A DNA stretch of 64,000 nt from Eucalyptus grandis (taxonomy: Eukaryota > Streptophyta > Magnoliopsida > Myrtales > Myrtaceae). Made by a program: the position numbers and the translations under genes. The stretch covers positions 1,798,001 to 1,862,000 of the forward strand of contig NC_052616.1 of the NCBI RefSeq assembly GCF_016545825.1, given 5' to 3'. Under the pieces are notes generated by a model. The model was not told the DNA's origin, made no database searches, and saw nothing but the letters and a program-made list of their open reading frames with translations. Shown here piece by piece: positions 12,393-23,313 of the stretch; within the stretch, counting starts at the first letter, position 1; every line of letters starts with the position of its first letter.

Positions 12393-12401
12393 ATTCTTTT
12401 A

Positions 12402-13315
12402 TCTACACATTGAAAAACAAGTTTTTCTCTTTGCAAAAAAGAAAGTTTATTAGTCTCTAGTTAACTTTAACTGTACACCAATAGATGGTACTTGATCATC
12501 GTATTTTAATCATTATTTGTCAAGATATTACATTTTTCTTGAATTGGATATTCTTAAACCATTTTTTCTTTGATTTTTTTTTTTTTACGAAGAGTTCCTT
12601 TTGTAGTAATTGGATTGATGAAAATATATTACAAGATTGGTCGGGAAAAATTATTAACTAAAGATGTTAATGATAAAGATATCATGACAATAAAGAAAAA
12701 GGAATCTGTGTTAAATGATTATAGAGTTTAACTTTTATGAGTTCATACTTTTGTAATATTTGTAACAGAAAGCTATATTTGACATTAGATTTATAAACTC
12801 CTATAAAAGAAAAAATGGTAATGAAAGTATAATTAAAATATGATTGAAGATTGGTGTTAACTAAACAAAAGAAAAATCACCTTAAAATGTAATGGAAGAA
12901 TTAAACCAAATAAATATTATTTCTTTTGTGATTATCAGAATATTGGTCATTGATAATATTAGGTCTTTTTCCCCTATAATAAGAGTAATTTGATTTTGGA
13001 CTTATCAGAAAATGCGAATATTCTAGCCATTAAGATTGTATTCATCTCCTTCTTTTACGTGTTCATCAATTAACAAGAAACGAATTACATGTAAACTAGA
13101 TCCTAAGCTTATCTTCTCGAGAAATTTGAGGCTTGGTGCCGGTGCATTTTTCCTTCAATTACGTTCAACAATTTGTTTAGCAAGTAAGACTTCGTGAAAA
13201 AAATATAATAGCTCACAAATAAGCAAGTATCATTTGATTTATAATGTTAGCCTAAGAAGAAACTTCGATCCAAATCCATGAGACCGAGACATATATATTT
13301 GTTCAAATTTGATAG
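12402..13315. other. Non-genic spacer
   Basis: AT-rich sequence with no supported ORF. The last part (about 12960-13315) matches pieces around 27540-27690 and 29740-29815, the equivalent spacer between A2 and B2. Confidence 0.6.
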
Positions 13316-13324
13316 ACAAACATC

Positions 13325-14420
13325 GAGTTTGGGATACCTGGAGTGCCATAACTTGGCATAGGAGGACACTTAAGTGCCAATTTCAAAGTTAAATGGAACA
13401 CTTAGGTGCCACTCCAGCGAAAATCCGGTCAAATGGCTGACGTGACAATTTTTCGGCGAGTTTGGTCCAAAACGGCATCGTTTTATACGCTAACGTGGCG
13501 AGAAAATGCAAAAATGACATCGTTTTGTGTCGATGTGTAAATAATAATATAAAAATTAATTAAATTAGATTTAAACTTAATTTTATTTAAAATATTCTAA
13601 AATTTAAAAAAAAATTAAAAAAAGGGGAGGTCAAGGGGGCGGCTAAGGGCCGAGCCATCGCCGCCGTCGCCGGAAGGGTCGGCGAAGGAGGAGGGAGGGT
13701 CGGCTAAGGTCGCTTGCCCCCGGCCGACCGGCGGCGAGGGCCGTGAGCTCTTGCCGGATCGCGACCCTTGCCCTAGATCCGGGCGAGGCTCGCGGGCCTT
13801 TGCCACCGGTTGGCCGGCGTTGCTTGCCCTTGGCCAAGGCTCGGTGACCTCGGTCGACCCTCCCCCTCTATCACGACCCTTCCCCGGCGGCGACGGGGAG
13901 GCGGCGAGGGCCCGCAAGCCCTCGCCTAGATCTGGAGCGAGGTCGTAGCCCTTGCCGTCGGTCGCCCGGGGGCCGGCGACCCCAGTGACCCTCCCCCTCC
14001 ATCGCCGGCCCTTCCTAGCGACTAGCGACGGCGGGGAGGTGGCGGCAACAAGGGCTCATCCCTCGGCCGCCCCCTTCGACCTCCTTGTGTTTTTTTTTTT
14101 TTAAAAATAATTTTTAGAATATTTTAAATAAAATTAAGTTTAAATTTAATTTAATTAATTTTTATATTATTATTTACACATCATACACGAAACAACATCA
14201 TTTTTGCATTTTCTCGCCACGTTAGCGTGCAAAACGATGCCGTTTTGGACCAAATTCGCCGGAAAATTGCCACGTCAACCATTTGGCAAGATTTTCGCCG
14301 AAGTGACACCTAAGTGTTCTATTTAACTTTGAAACTGATACTCAAGTGTACATTTTCAAAGTTATGTCACTTAAGTGTTCTCTCGTGCCAAGTTATAGCA
14401 CTTGGGCTATTCTTCTGCCG
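13325..14420. mobile_element. MULE-type element with GC-rich core
   Basis: A 9-bp duplication ACAAACATC flanks the element (13316-13324 and 14421-14429). The paralogous site near 29810 is empty. The terminal arms are inverted: 'gtgccataacttggcatagg' at the left, and the reverse complement of the right end contains 'gctataacttggcacgagag'. The arms carry phrases such as 'cacttaagtgcc' and 'aaacgatgccgttttgg'. The core at about 13620-14090 is GC-rich and partly palindromic. No transposase is present. The short ORFs within the core (13615-13948) are compositional. Confidence 0.75.
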
Positions 14421-14429
14421 ACAAACATC

Positions 14430-15116
14430 ATATTCTAAAAAAGTAACCTCATAATGAATTTAGTATTATTTACACCAAATTAATTACATATGAAGCATGG
14501 AGCCACTTATTATTAAATTTGGGTCACATAAATAAAATACAAAATCCATAAGTGTCTCCATGGCCGTGTCATTCATTTAAATGAGTTTAACTTTATTTTT
14601 GGTTGTGTTTGCTTCCTACCTGGTTCTCCACTCGGGGCATGGTGGGTAATAAGTATAAATATTGTCCATAAGTAAATTTAATTAAATATAGAGATTTGGG
14701 TAATGTGGGTATATGTGTAATCCATGAATTAACAATCTGAGTAGAGGAAAAGGGTCCGATCTTTCCCCCGCAAACGAATTTTTTATTTCCTGAATGTGTC
14801 TCGGTTTCTCCGTTTGGACTAGCGATTGCGACTAATCAACGGCGAATAATCAAAGAGAAACTTCAACTCGTCTCTTGACCTCTATAAACGCGTCTCCGTC
14901 AATTCGGAGAAGACGGATAAGAAACCACCCACCCCCTTCTCCCTTATTTCTCGCTCCCTTCCTTCACGACACAGCCTCCTTATATATAGCCAAACCACGC
15001 ACTCTCTTTCCTCTTCAGTCTTCTCCACCTCAACACTCTACATTTCTTCCAGTTACAAGCTTCAAGCTTTTCCAAGCGAGTAATTATTAACCTAGAAAAG
15101 GAAAACAAAGAAGAAG
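14430..15116 (+). promoter_or_regulatory. Promoter and 5' leader of B1
   Basis: A TATA box TATATATA lies at 14981-14988, followed by 'gccaaaccac' and a pyrimidine-rich leader of about 100 nt that ends 'gaagaagatgatg' at the start codon. The same arrangement precedes B2 (TATA at about 30335-30342). A W-box core TTGACC is at 14875-14880, which would fit a defence-responsive gene, but a single hexamer is weak evidence. The whole stretch is collinear with about 29810-30456. Confidence 0.65.
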
Positions 15117-15644
15117 ATGATGAAGCGAGCCTTGGAAATCACCTCAATATCCGCAGAGAACATCCGGCTCAACAAAAAGCCCGTGAAGAACGCGGTGGTG
15201 GTGATCCGAGTGGAGCACGGCTACGAATGCTCGACCAAACCGGCGCCGGACAAAGGAACAAACCCTAAGTGGAACGAGAGTCTCGTTGTTGACTTGCCAC
15301 TGCATGCAGGCTTCATCACCGTGGAAGTGAAGTGCAAGAGCTCCTCGGGTAAGTACAATCTCGTCGGCGGAGCGATAGTGCCGATTTCGGACTTCGCTGG
15401 GGAATTTGGCGCACCGGAGGGTCACGTGCATTTTCTAAGCTATAGGTTGAGAGATTCTAGTGGCGTGCGGACGGATGGCATCATCAACATTTCGGCGAAA
15501 ATGGCCATAGCGGCCCTGGCACATACGTATGAGGTTCCGCGACCGGAGATCGGAGTACCAGTTGGTGATCCAAGGAGGATGATGGCGGCCGGTGGATTGG
15601 TGACCGGAGTCCCAGTTTGGTACGCCCAGCCTTGTAGATGTTGA
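15117..15644 (+). CDS. C2-domain protein, BAP1/BAP2-like (gene B1)
   Basis: Intact single-exon gene of 175 aa. The C2 domain occupies about residues 5-130: RALEITSISAENIRLNKKPV opens it, PKWNESLVVDL and VGGAIVPISDF form the middle, and FLSYRLRD...GIINISAKM closes it. A linker follows, then LVTGVPVWYA at about 161-170. This is the BON1-associated-protein layout, as in the A genes, but the sequence is clearly a separate paralog (Lys/Arg-rich start, GTNPKWNE rather than SYPYWDE). Loop 1 again lacks the acidic SDPY calcium motif. Two ATGs stand in tandem (15117 and 15120), and the second matches the start of B2. AATAAA lies at 15907-15912. The likely role is a membrane-associated regulator of cell death and defence, inferred from the family. 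Confidence 0.9.
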   Translation: MMKRALEITSISAENIRLNKKPVKNAVVVIRVEHGYECSTKPAPDKGTNPKWNESLVVDLPLHAGFITVEVKCKSSSGKYNLVGGAIVPISDFAGEFGAPEGHVHFLSYRLRDSSGVRTDGIINISAKMAIAALAHTYEVPRPEIGVPVGDPRRMMAAGGLVTGVPVWYAQPCRC

Positions 15645-16289
15645 AGCCAGAGCTGATCAAACGAAGTTGACCTTTTTTGTCGGACAATTTTCCCTTGCGC
15701 TAACATAACATTGTAAACCCAGGATGTGCAATTGAAAATTTGAATAGACCAAAATATATGGGTATGGTAAACAACCTCAATTCGTGGCCGGCCATACTGT
15801 TTCTAGAACGCGACATTGTTCTTTCTTTTCTTGTGCGGTTTCTCTTGGCTCTCAGCTATACAATCTCGCTTCCTAACTAACATGGAGAGAGCATCTACCT
15901 GTATATAATAAAGGCAGAAATCTCTCGATTATATTTGAACACCGATGTATATTCATAACAACAATGGCTGGGAAGCTACTTTTAACATGGCTTCGAAGTG
16001 TTGAAGTTGAGAAGATGCGCTATTGAAGTCGATCATATGCATCTTGTCGCATCACGAAGTCGAGATTTGTCTTTGAAATATTGCCTACGTGGATTGAACC
16101 AATCAAAGTCATTGATCACATGAATCTCACTTGTAATTCATATAGATTTTACAGATGTTAATGTTCATATTATAAATGGTCTATGGATCCGTGTTCATTC
16201 AATTACTTTTTCTTTATGAGACAATTACAACATGATATAGTTACAACCAAAATGAAAAGATTTCAGGCATATGTGATAAAAGGACTAAA
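15645..16289. other. 3' flank of B1
   Basis: The first 250 bases or so are the 3' region of B1. The same sequence is found 4.9 kb away from the B2 stop, at 35856-36049, because a Copia element separates the two there. The rest matches about 36603-37080. No gene is seen. Confidence 0.65.
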
Positions 16290-17680
16290 ATTGCCTTTGG
16301 TTAAGCTTCAAGGAGATGTAAAACCATTTTCCCAAGGATCTTTGGATGAAGGTATCTTGCTGATCAGTAAATAGCATTTGGATATTTGGAACATATTTTT
16401 ATAAATCAACTTTAAAGTAACAGAAAAAAAGGGCAGACGACTAGGCGACCAGAGGTAGAAGAGGCAAGAATATTGGGTGAGCTTCGGCGGTAACCACAAG
16501 CAGGTGTCACGGTCCGTGAATCCTCCTGTATTCGTGACCTTGCGAGTGGTGCTTGGGATTATCAAGTGAAGAGTGAGGAGGCAGAGGGGACGAACACAAT
16601 TGGTCCGTGAGAGTAACGTCAGGATAGTTGGTGCTAGGAGTTCTAGGATAAAATGATTATATCACTTAGGAACTCTGAAGACAGGGTAGACCTCCCGTGT
16701 ACAAACTGGTCGAGAGCTGATGCCGCTCTCCTAACAAGACCATGGCAAGCTAAAATCATTTATTGAACCTAAATGAATTTGCTGTCTTACTCGATGGACT
16801 AGACACCTGAGCAAAACTGGGCGTGGTAGGATCTCATATAAAGAAGCATTTACCATATTGTTCGTTGGAACAATTATAGAAGAAAGGCTAGCTTGGCGAA
16901 TTCCGCTCACCAGGCGCCTCACGGGTGGTTCCACGACCAAGGAACTCTCGGCCCGTGACACAGGCATCAACGGTAATTGGAGGTGACCATTGGCCAAGTG
17001 ATCTAATTAGCAAGTCTTGTCGTAGCAAATCTCGTCGCAACCCTTATTCAAGCTCAACAAAAGCATTGGGCAACGAATCTACCTCAAGCATGGTCACGAT
17101 CCTAGGCGAGGGCCACTGATGTCGAGTGACCCCATCTAATGAGCCACAAGAGTTGTGCGACCTTAGGTGAGACCACGCTAGGCTCTCACAACCTTGAGAT
17201 TCCTAAATCTGGCCCTTCAATAAACAGCATGACTCTAGGCGAGAGCCACCGAAGTTGTGCGACGTCAAATGAGGCAACGGCAAAATCGCACAAGCCTTGC
17301 AACAGGTTGTTAAGGTCACGCGGCCCCGAGCAAAGCGACATCGAGGTTGCACGGCCTCGGACAAGCTAAATCTGGACTTGGACATCATAGGATCCTTGCG
17401 ACGAGTTGCCAAGGCTGTTCAATCCCAAATTACAAGACACTGACGACGTGCGACCCCAGCTGAACCCTCGTTGGCGTCTGTTCAACGACTCCTGGCCAAC
17501 TCCACGGAGTCCAAATTTGCAGGGAGACGATTAATATTCAAGAGGGCAAGAGTGGACTATAAAAATATCAATAGCGACAATTTTAGAAGGAAAAAAAAAT
17601 CATTAAGTGCAGAAGTTATCTTTCGAAAATGCTTAAAACCTGAGTTAAGTCCCTACCTTTAGAATTTTGGTTTTAATAAT
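16290..17680. mobile_element. Old relic of the 47231-48326 element family
   Basis: The left part ('tttggttaagcttcaaggag', then 'aaaaccattttcccaaggat') resembles the left arm of the element at 47231 ('tttggttcaactttggggaa', then 'aagccatttccccaag'). The right part ('ctttcgaaaatgcttaaaac') resembles 'cattcgaaaatctttgaaat' in that element's right arm. The core (16430-17470) contains decayed versions of the GCGACC-TAGGCGA repeat that is intact near 47500-48050. A second relic is at 37080-37790, so this insertion predates the B1/B2 duplication. The small ORFs within it are not genes. Confidence 0.55.
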
Positions 17681-17789
17681 GCTGGTATCCCTCCAATTTG
17701 GTCCAATTTTTTTTTTTATTTTATAAATTGCCCTAACTCTTTTCCAAAAATTTTACAGACTCCAAATTTTTTAGGAACACTGAATCAAA

Positions 17790-18480
17790 CATGCCATAAA
17801 TACTTTTGTGTATGTGAATAGAACATTACACAGATTACATGTTTTCAAGTCAAGTGTAAATAATTCCGTACTTCACCATCCACTCATATTCTCGTTTGCA
17901 TATTACACACATACCCTCTATAGTCGCAGGGCATTGATTGTTGCAGATTTCATTCGCGAGATTTATCGTGCAATGCGTTGAGAGCATTAAGGGGAAGATG
18001 CATAATGGCGAGATACTGGTGAGACGATGGCGACACCTTTGCTGGGCCACGCCGAAAGCGGTGCACCGGCGGGTTGACTTTAAAGTAAGTCGTTTTTTTC
18101 TTTTTTTTGGTAAAAGGACTTTAAAGTAAGTCGTTCATCTCTCTTCTTTTTCGGAAAAAAAGTAAGTCAGTCGTTCTTTAGTAGCTCCCTCCGGTGGGAC
18201 AACATGTACATGACTCCATCATATCAACAGGTTCCTGAGACGTCGCGAATAAAGTTATGCAGAGCTGTAGATGTTTTCATGTGTCATCATTCTCACGTAA
18301 TATCCCAGCACCCGCGCGGACGACTTAAAAAGCGACGACCTTTGCCTTTCGCTAGTCAATCTAAAGAACACCTCATCTGCAACGAGCAGACCCTAGATGT
18401 ATATATATTAAATCTGGGGGCAACGAAATAAAGTTCCACTCTAAATAAATAAATATGTGCATGCGTTTGTTATATGTGCT
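17790..18480. other. Duplicated B-unit spacer
   Basis: Collinear with about 37795-38300; for example both share 'gggttgacttyaaagt', 'tcacgtaatatcccagcacc'-like and 'acctcatc.gc.acg..cagaccctaaat' stretches. No ORF is conserved between the two copies. I see no gene. Confidence 0.55.
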
Positions 18481-19097
18481 GCATATTATGATGTACTCTT
18501 ATCATTCTATGAGATGAAAAATTTATGACATTTTTACCGATATCTCAATTTACTAACTCTTATTTGAGTTCATTAATCTTTATATCTCGATTATATTATT
18601 TTCGATTAATTTGCCAACTAATTATGGATCACCAATTTTCTTTTGAAGTTACATTTACTTTCATATTTCAACTTTTGTTCTCATTTATCTTTTTTTCTAT
18701 CTTTCCATCAAATGCCTTAAATTTATCAACTCTTATATGAATTAATGAACTTTTGTCTGACTCATTATTTTTCCTATGCAGAAAAAGGAATCGCGCTACT
18801 TCAACACCTAAAACTTACAATAAATTTCATAACCAAGCTTTAAGAAATTAATCTTTCCACGACAGACTTCAAACTCTCCAGAAAATTAACATGAAGGACC
18901 TCTTCCAGTTCATTGAGGACGTGGTCGGTGTCGGTGAGGTTGTAGTAAAGAAGGAGCTCATTGATGACCAAGAGATTGTCTTTGGTCTTCGAAAAACCAA
19001 AAAATATCTTCTCGGCGTCGTTGTTCCATTTCTCATTTATCAACCAATCAAGTCGAGTGAAGCCTGTTTGACTACCTAAGCACCTAAACCTAGAATC
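18481..19097. other. Non-genic, one unassigned 90-codon ORF
   Basis: AT-rich sequence bordering the Copia-3 LTR. A 90-codon minus-strand ORF (18840-19112) includes NLTDTDHVLNELEEVLHV and starts inside the LTR. I cannot match it to a family. It may be a fragment of a gene or chance. Confidence 0.35.
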
Positions 19098-19786
19098 TGT
19101 TGCGAAAGGCAAGCAATTGAATAATAATATAAACGGAAGAAGAAAATAAATCGGACACTAGATTTACGTGGTTCGATTGTAAAGACTTACGTCCACAAGG
19201 AAAGCAACAATAAATTTCACTATAGATCAAGCGATACAAGGAGATTACACACTCGAGTCACTCAAATACTCTCTCGGTGTTTCCCAAGCCCCAATTACAC
19301 CCAATAACGCATGCAGTGTTTAGCGCCGAAATTCCTCAAGAAATAATATCTCAATCTCACGAAGGAATTACACGCAAATCTTACCACAAGATTTAATTGA
19401 CTTGAACACTAAATCTTCTTGGATGCAGTTCATGGATAAGAATGACAAAGAAAAATCCCTCCTAAGCTTTCGATGACGAGACGACGCTTCAATACCAATT
19501 CTTCATAATCAACCTTCTACCACCCATAGCCACAAGTCTATATATATATAAGTGAGACCCTTATTCTTTTGCTGACTTCTCATAGGATTCTGTATATTTT
19601 AAACAAAAATCCAAGTTCAAGTCAAAGTTGGACTTTCCTATTTTAGCGGCCAAAATCTCTAATGCAAATTCGAAATTTTGGGTTGGTCTTCGGATCTTCT
19701 TTGCTCGATTTCGAATGTTCGCAGCATATCCAATTCGAAATATTCGGAATTTGGAATTGGGCTCAAACTCGAGACATATTTTAACA
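19098..19786 (-). mobile_element. 3' LTR of Copia-3 (minus strand)
   Basis: Read on the minus strand it begins TGTTAAAATATG right after a purine tract (CCAAGGTGGAAAT, 19787-19799) and ends TTTCGCAACA, giving the usual TG...CA ends over 689 bp. It contains a conserved segment 'gatttacgtggttcgattgt' (plus strand), which recurs in the small element at 36050-36602. No matching 5' LTR is present, so the element is incomplete. Confidence 0.65.
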
Positions 19787-21650
19787 ATTTCCACCTTGGC
19801 TTGATGTTTGAGCCAAGTCGCAATTACTTCACAAAAATTCAAACTCTGACGCTACTTTCCCATACCGTCACAGATATTATCCAAGTCTAAGCCTCGCTTG
19901 AACTTCATTAGAACCGAGGATCTCATCAGAATACCAACTCTACATGCACCTTTAACTATTCCGCAAGGATTTTCCGACACAACCTTCTTAACCACAAATA
20001 AAGCAAAACCATTATTGCATCCATATCTGTTAGGAGATCGAATACGTACCTTATTAATTTCAGCAGTTACAACAACAATTGACTTTATAAGCTCCACCTC
20101 TCTACAAGCACCATCTGTGTTGATTACTTTGCTAGTACTCGTACTTGCTACCTTAGGAGTTTCTAGTCGCAACTCCACCTCAAGCTAAATACCGTTAAGA
20201 TCTGTTTGAACACTGCTATAATCACTCCTAGTCAGAAGTACTAGAGATTCGTCAAACGTAACTTCTCTGCTGATAATAGGTGAATTTAACTCCGGGCACC
20301 ACAACTGGCAACCCCTCTCACCTTATGCATAGCCTAGTAATATGCACTTTCTTACCTTTCCATTGAGCTTACCATCACTCGCTCAAATATAACATGAGCA
20401 ACCAAATATTCTAAGAATAGAATAATCAATAATGTTACCTGACCTTATTCTTTTAGGAGTTCAATATCCAATCACAATTAATGGGGATCTATTCATCAGG
20501 TAGCATGCCGTACTTAGCGCATCCGCTAGGAATCTTCTAGCCATACCAACACTAGAGAGCATTTTATGGGATGTCTTTAATAATATTTTGCTCATCAATT
20601 TCGCAACATATTGTGGTTCATCAGCATTAGTGCGGTATTTCACTATGCATTCTTTCATGCAGAACTCGTTTAACAGTTTTGAGCAAAACTCCATACTACT
20701 GTCAGTCTGCACATGCTTGATCGTCTTACCAGTCTCTTTTTCGATCAAAGCTATCAACTGATTGATCCTGACAATAGCATCAAACTTGTGCCTAAGCACA
20801 AATACCCATGTCTTCATCGAGTAGTCATCAATAACTGTTAGCATATATCTAGCACTCTTCCTTGAAGGAAACCGCGACAACCTGCGAACATTCAAGTGAA
20901 TTAACTCTGCAATTTCCATGGTTTCTTTGACAGTCGAACTGAACTGCACTTTCCACCGTTGATCTAAATAATAGCACTTGCATATATTCAGTTCGTTAAA
21001 AACATAACCACATGACAGATTTTCTTCACTTAAAATCCTCATGCTTCTCTTGCCAATGTGCTCCAAATGCATATGCCACAATTCAGACTCTCAAACAAAT
21101 GTATCTGACATCTCTGCAGTGAAATTTGTCACTGTCTCACCTTGAAGCTCATACATGCTATTGTGTTTGATTCCTTTCATTATTATTAAAGCACCTTGAA
21201 CAATTTTCAGAATACCACATTTTGAAATATATCGATACCCAGCTGAATCTAGGGCACTCAAGGAAATTAAGTTCTTCTTCAACTCTAGAACATGCCTTAC
21301 TTTAGTCAATGTCCTCACGATACCATCATTCATTCTGATTTTAACATTGCCAACACCAACAACTTTGTATTCAGCATTGTTCCCCAACTGCACTTTACTA
21401 TTATCCATGCATTGATAAGTAGTAAACCGGTATTTATTTGGTGCAGCATAAAAAGAACAACTAGAATCCATAATCCATCCATTAGACGATAAATAATCAG
21501 TGATAAACAAGACATAATCGGCGTTATCTGCTACAACTGCAACATTATCTACAGAATCAACTATAATTCCCTTATCCTTCTCATTCTTCAACTTAAGACA
21601 ATTCCTTCTAAGATGCCTCATCTTGCCACAGCTCTAACAGACAACATCAC
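19787..21650 (-). pseudogene. Copia-3 gag-pol remnant (no RT/RNase H)
   Basis: Minus-strand relic of a Ty1/Copia polyprotein. In order from the high-coordinate end: a damaged zinc knuckle (SCGKMRHLRRNC, about 21600-21645), a protease region with WIMDSSCSFY replacing the catalytic D-S/T-G (about 21460), and a pre-integrase HLEH..C..C-type region. The integrase core has SRFPSRKSARYML, DDYS and VQTDSSMEF (20461-21081). Integrase C-terminal sequence follows (SGNIIDYSILRIFGC, about 20400) and then a linker (SPNRYGCNNGFAL, about 20000). It then jumps to the 3' tail (MKFKRGLDLDN, about 19900) without reverse transcriptase or RNase H, so an internal deletion is implied. Stops interrupt several segments. 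It cannot be functional. Confidence 0.8.
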
Positions 21651-22055
21651 CAGTCCTAAAAAATCCTTAAAAATCCAAAAGACCAAAATATGTTTTTATG
21701 CATGGAAAAATCCTTAAAAATCCAAAAGCCTTAGGGTTTAAACAAAATTATGTACTGAAAGGGCATTAGTGATTAACTAATGTAATCAAGTCCTTGATTC
21801 TAGTTTCTCTAGTTACGTAGGAGTGAAATATTTCTCCTCATATTTCATTTGGATATCTAATTGACTCACCCCAAATTTATTAGTGGCGACTCCTATTTAA
21901 AATTAATTTACAGGTTAAAAACTTGGATCATAAGTGGTGAATTGGTGGGCTTGGGAGAGCTTGGGCTAAGCCTAATAGACTTAGCAAGCCATTAGCCTCT
22001 GCAGGTGCTTGTAGGCAATAGGACGCCGAAAAGGAGGTCGTGATAGGTACTTGGC
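21651..22055. repeat. Fragment of a long LTR (3' part)
   Basis: The segment with 'gaaagggcattag', 'ttattagtggcgactcctat' and 'gcttgggagagc' matches 62548-62790, near the end of the long LTR candidate at 59999-62825. Here only the 3' end of that LTR type remains, abutting the truncated end of Copia-3 on one side and the A2 upstream region on the other. Confidence 0.5.
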
Positions 22056-22059
22056 TAAT

Positions 22060-22590
22060 TAACACCAATATTGTCAAATTGTTTTCCTCTAGTCTATAGA
22101 TTAGACTCAGATTGGTTGATAGACCACTTCACGAGTCCAAAATTGGAAAATAAAAAATCCTTACTTATGTCCATCAAATTTAAGTAATTATGAAAGTAAT
22201 AACTCTATTTTGAGGAAATTGTGAGATTTATCCCGTTGTATCCAGATAATTATCAAAATTGAAATTCTGAAACAATTTCGAGGAAAATATATTGATACAT
22301 TTTTATCATATCTCAAATCACGCATGATAATTGTAAGTATAAAAAAAAAAAGGACTCATGAGGTGATTTCGAAGAAATTGCGAATACGTTTAATATATAT
22401 AATATAATACTTCTTTACAGCTTTGTCTTTTGTCCATATGCATCTATATATATATATAGTCCGAGTCTTCGTCAGATCCTCATCTCCTCGTCCCAATCAA
22501 AGGAAGAATCGTTCCATAAGTACATATATATTGGGGTCTCCTATTCCGTTGTATGGAAGCACAGCCGCCATTTTTAAGAACACCTCGGAC
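22060..22590 (+). promoter_or_regulatory. 5' flank and TATA box of A2
   Basis: Collinear with the promoters of A1 (about 7021-7531) and A3 (about 57110-57620). A run of TA repeats at 22445-22458 occupies the TATA position, a much better TATA box than that of A1 or A3. The expected start codon follows at 22591-22593. Confidence 0.6.
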
Positions 22591-22950
22591 ATGGCCAACT
22601 CTAGAGGTGTGCAACGGGAACCGCCCAAACCGAGAACCGGCCGGACCGGACCGAACCGGCCGGTTTTGGGCGGTTCCCACGGTCGGCGGTCCGGTTCCTA
22701 GTTCCTAATCTTGGAACCGGTGGCCGGTCGGTCCGGTTCCCGGTTCCAAGGTGGGAACCGGACCGACCGGACTGAACCAAATTTTTTTATATATAATTTA
22801 TATACATAGAATTAATAAAATATATAAACATGATAACTTATTGCAACTAAAATTGCAATTTGAGGTAGCATCATCTTATGTGGCCAAGAGACCATTAAAA
22901 TTATTTTTATTACTCTTTTATTTATAGAAAAAAATCTCCTTGTTAGTTTC

Positions 22951-23200
22951 TGTTGGAAATATGATTTGTTTTTTTATTCTAATTATCTAAATACGGTTAA
23001 TTGATTCTATGAATCCATGAGATTGGATATTAGGACAGTAGTATAGGAAACAACATATTTTGTATATTCTTTCCTATCGTACTCTTTTCTTGTATTATTA
23101 ATAGGTGTGTAATACATGTACAAACACAGCAATACACAATACAGAAAATTCCTCCAATTCCTTCTCAGTTTTTGTCAATTTTCTTTCTCATTTTCTATCA
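22951..23200. mobile_element. Solo LTR nested in the hAT element
   Basis: Starts TGTTGGAAATATG and ends TTTTCTATCA, with a perfect 5-bp duplication GTTTC on both sides (22946-22950 and 23201-23205). At 250 bp it has the size and ends of a Copia-type LTR (it contains 'tgtattattaataggtgtgt', reminiscent of the Copia-1 LTR phrase 'cgttattaatagggctgt'). No internal retroelement sequence is present, so LTR-LTR recombination removed it. Confidence 0.8.
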
Positions 23201-23267
23201 GTTTCATCTTCTACTTGATGTGGACTAAGGTTCCAAGAGACCCACAAGGCACTTCAAGCCTCCAAGA

Positions 23268-23313
23268 GTCCCACATTGACTAAACATTTAAAGAGCAGAG
23301 ATTGTCTATAAAA
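23268..23313 (+). promoter_or_regulatory. USE/TATA-like pair inside the hAT element
   Basis: GTCCCACATTG (23268-23278) differs at one base from the plant snRNA-type upstream sequence element RTCCCACATCG. CTATAAAA follows at 23306-23313, 28 bases further on. No snRNA sequence follows. The pair lies about 150 bases before ATG 23459, the start of the frame that runs into the A2 C2 domain, so it could act as a substitute promoter. This is inference only. Confidence 0.35.
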
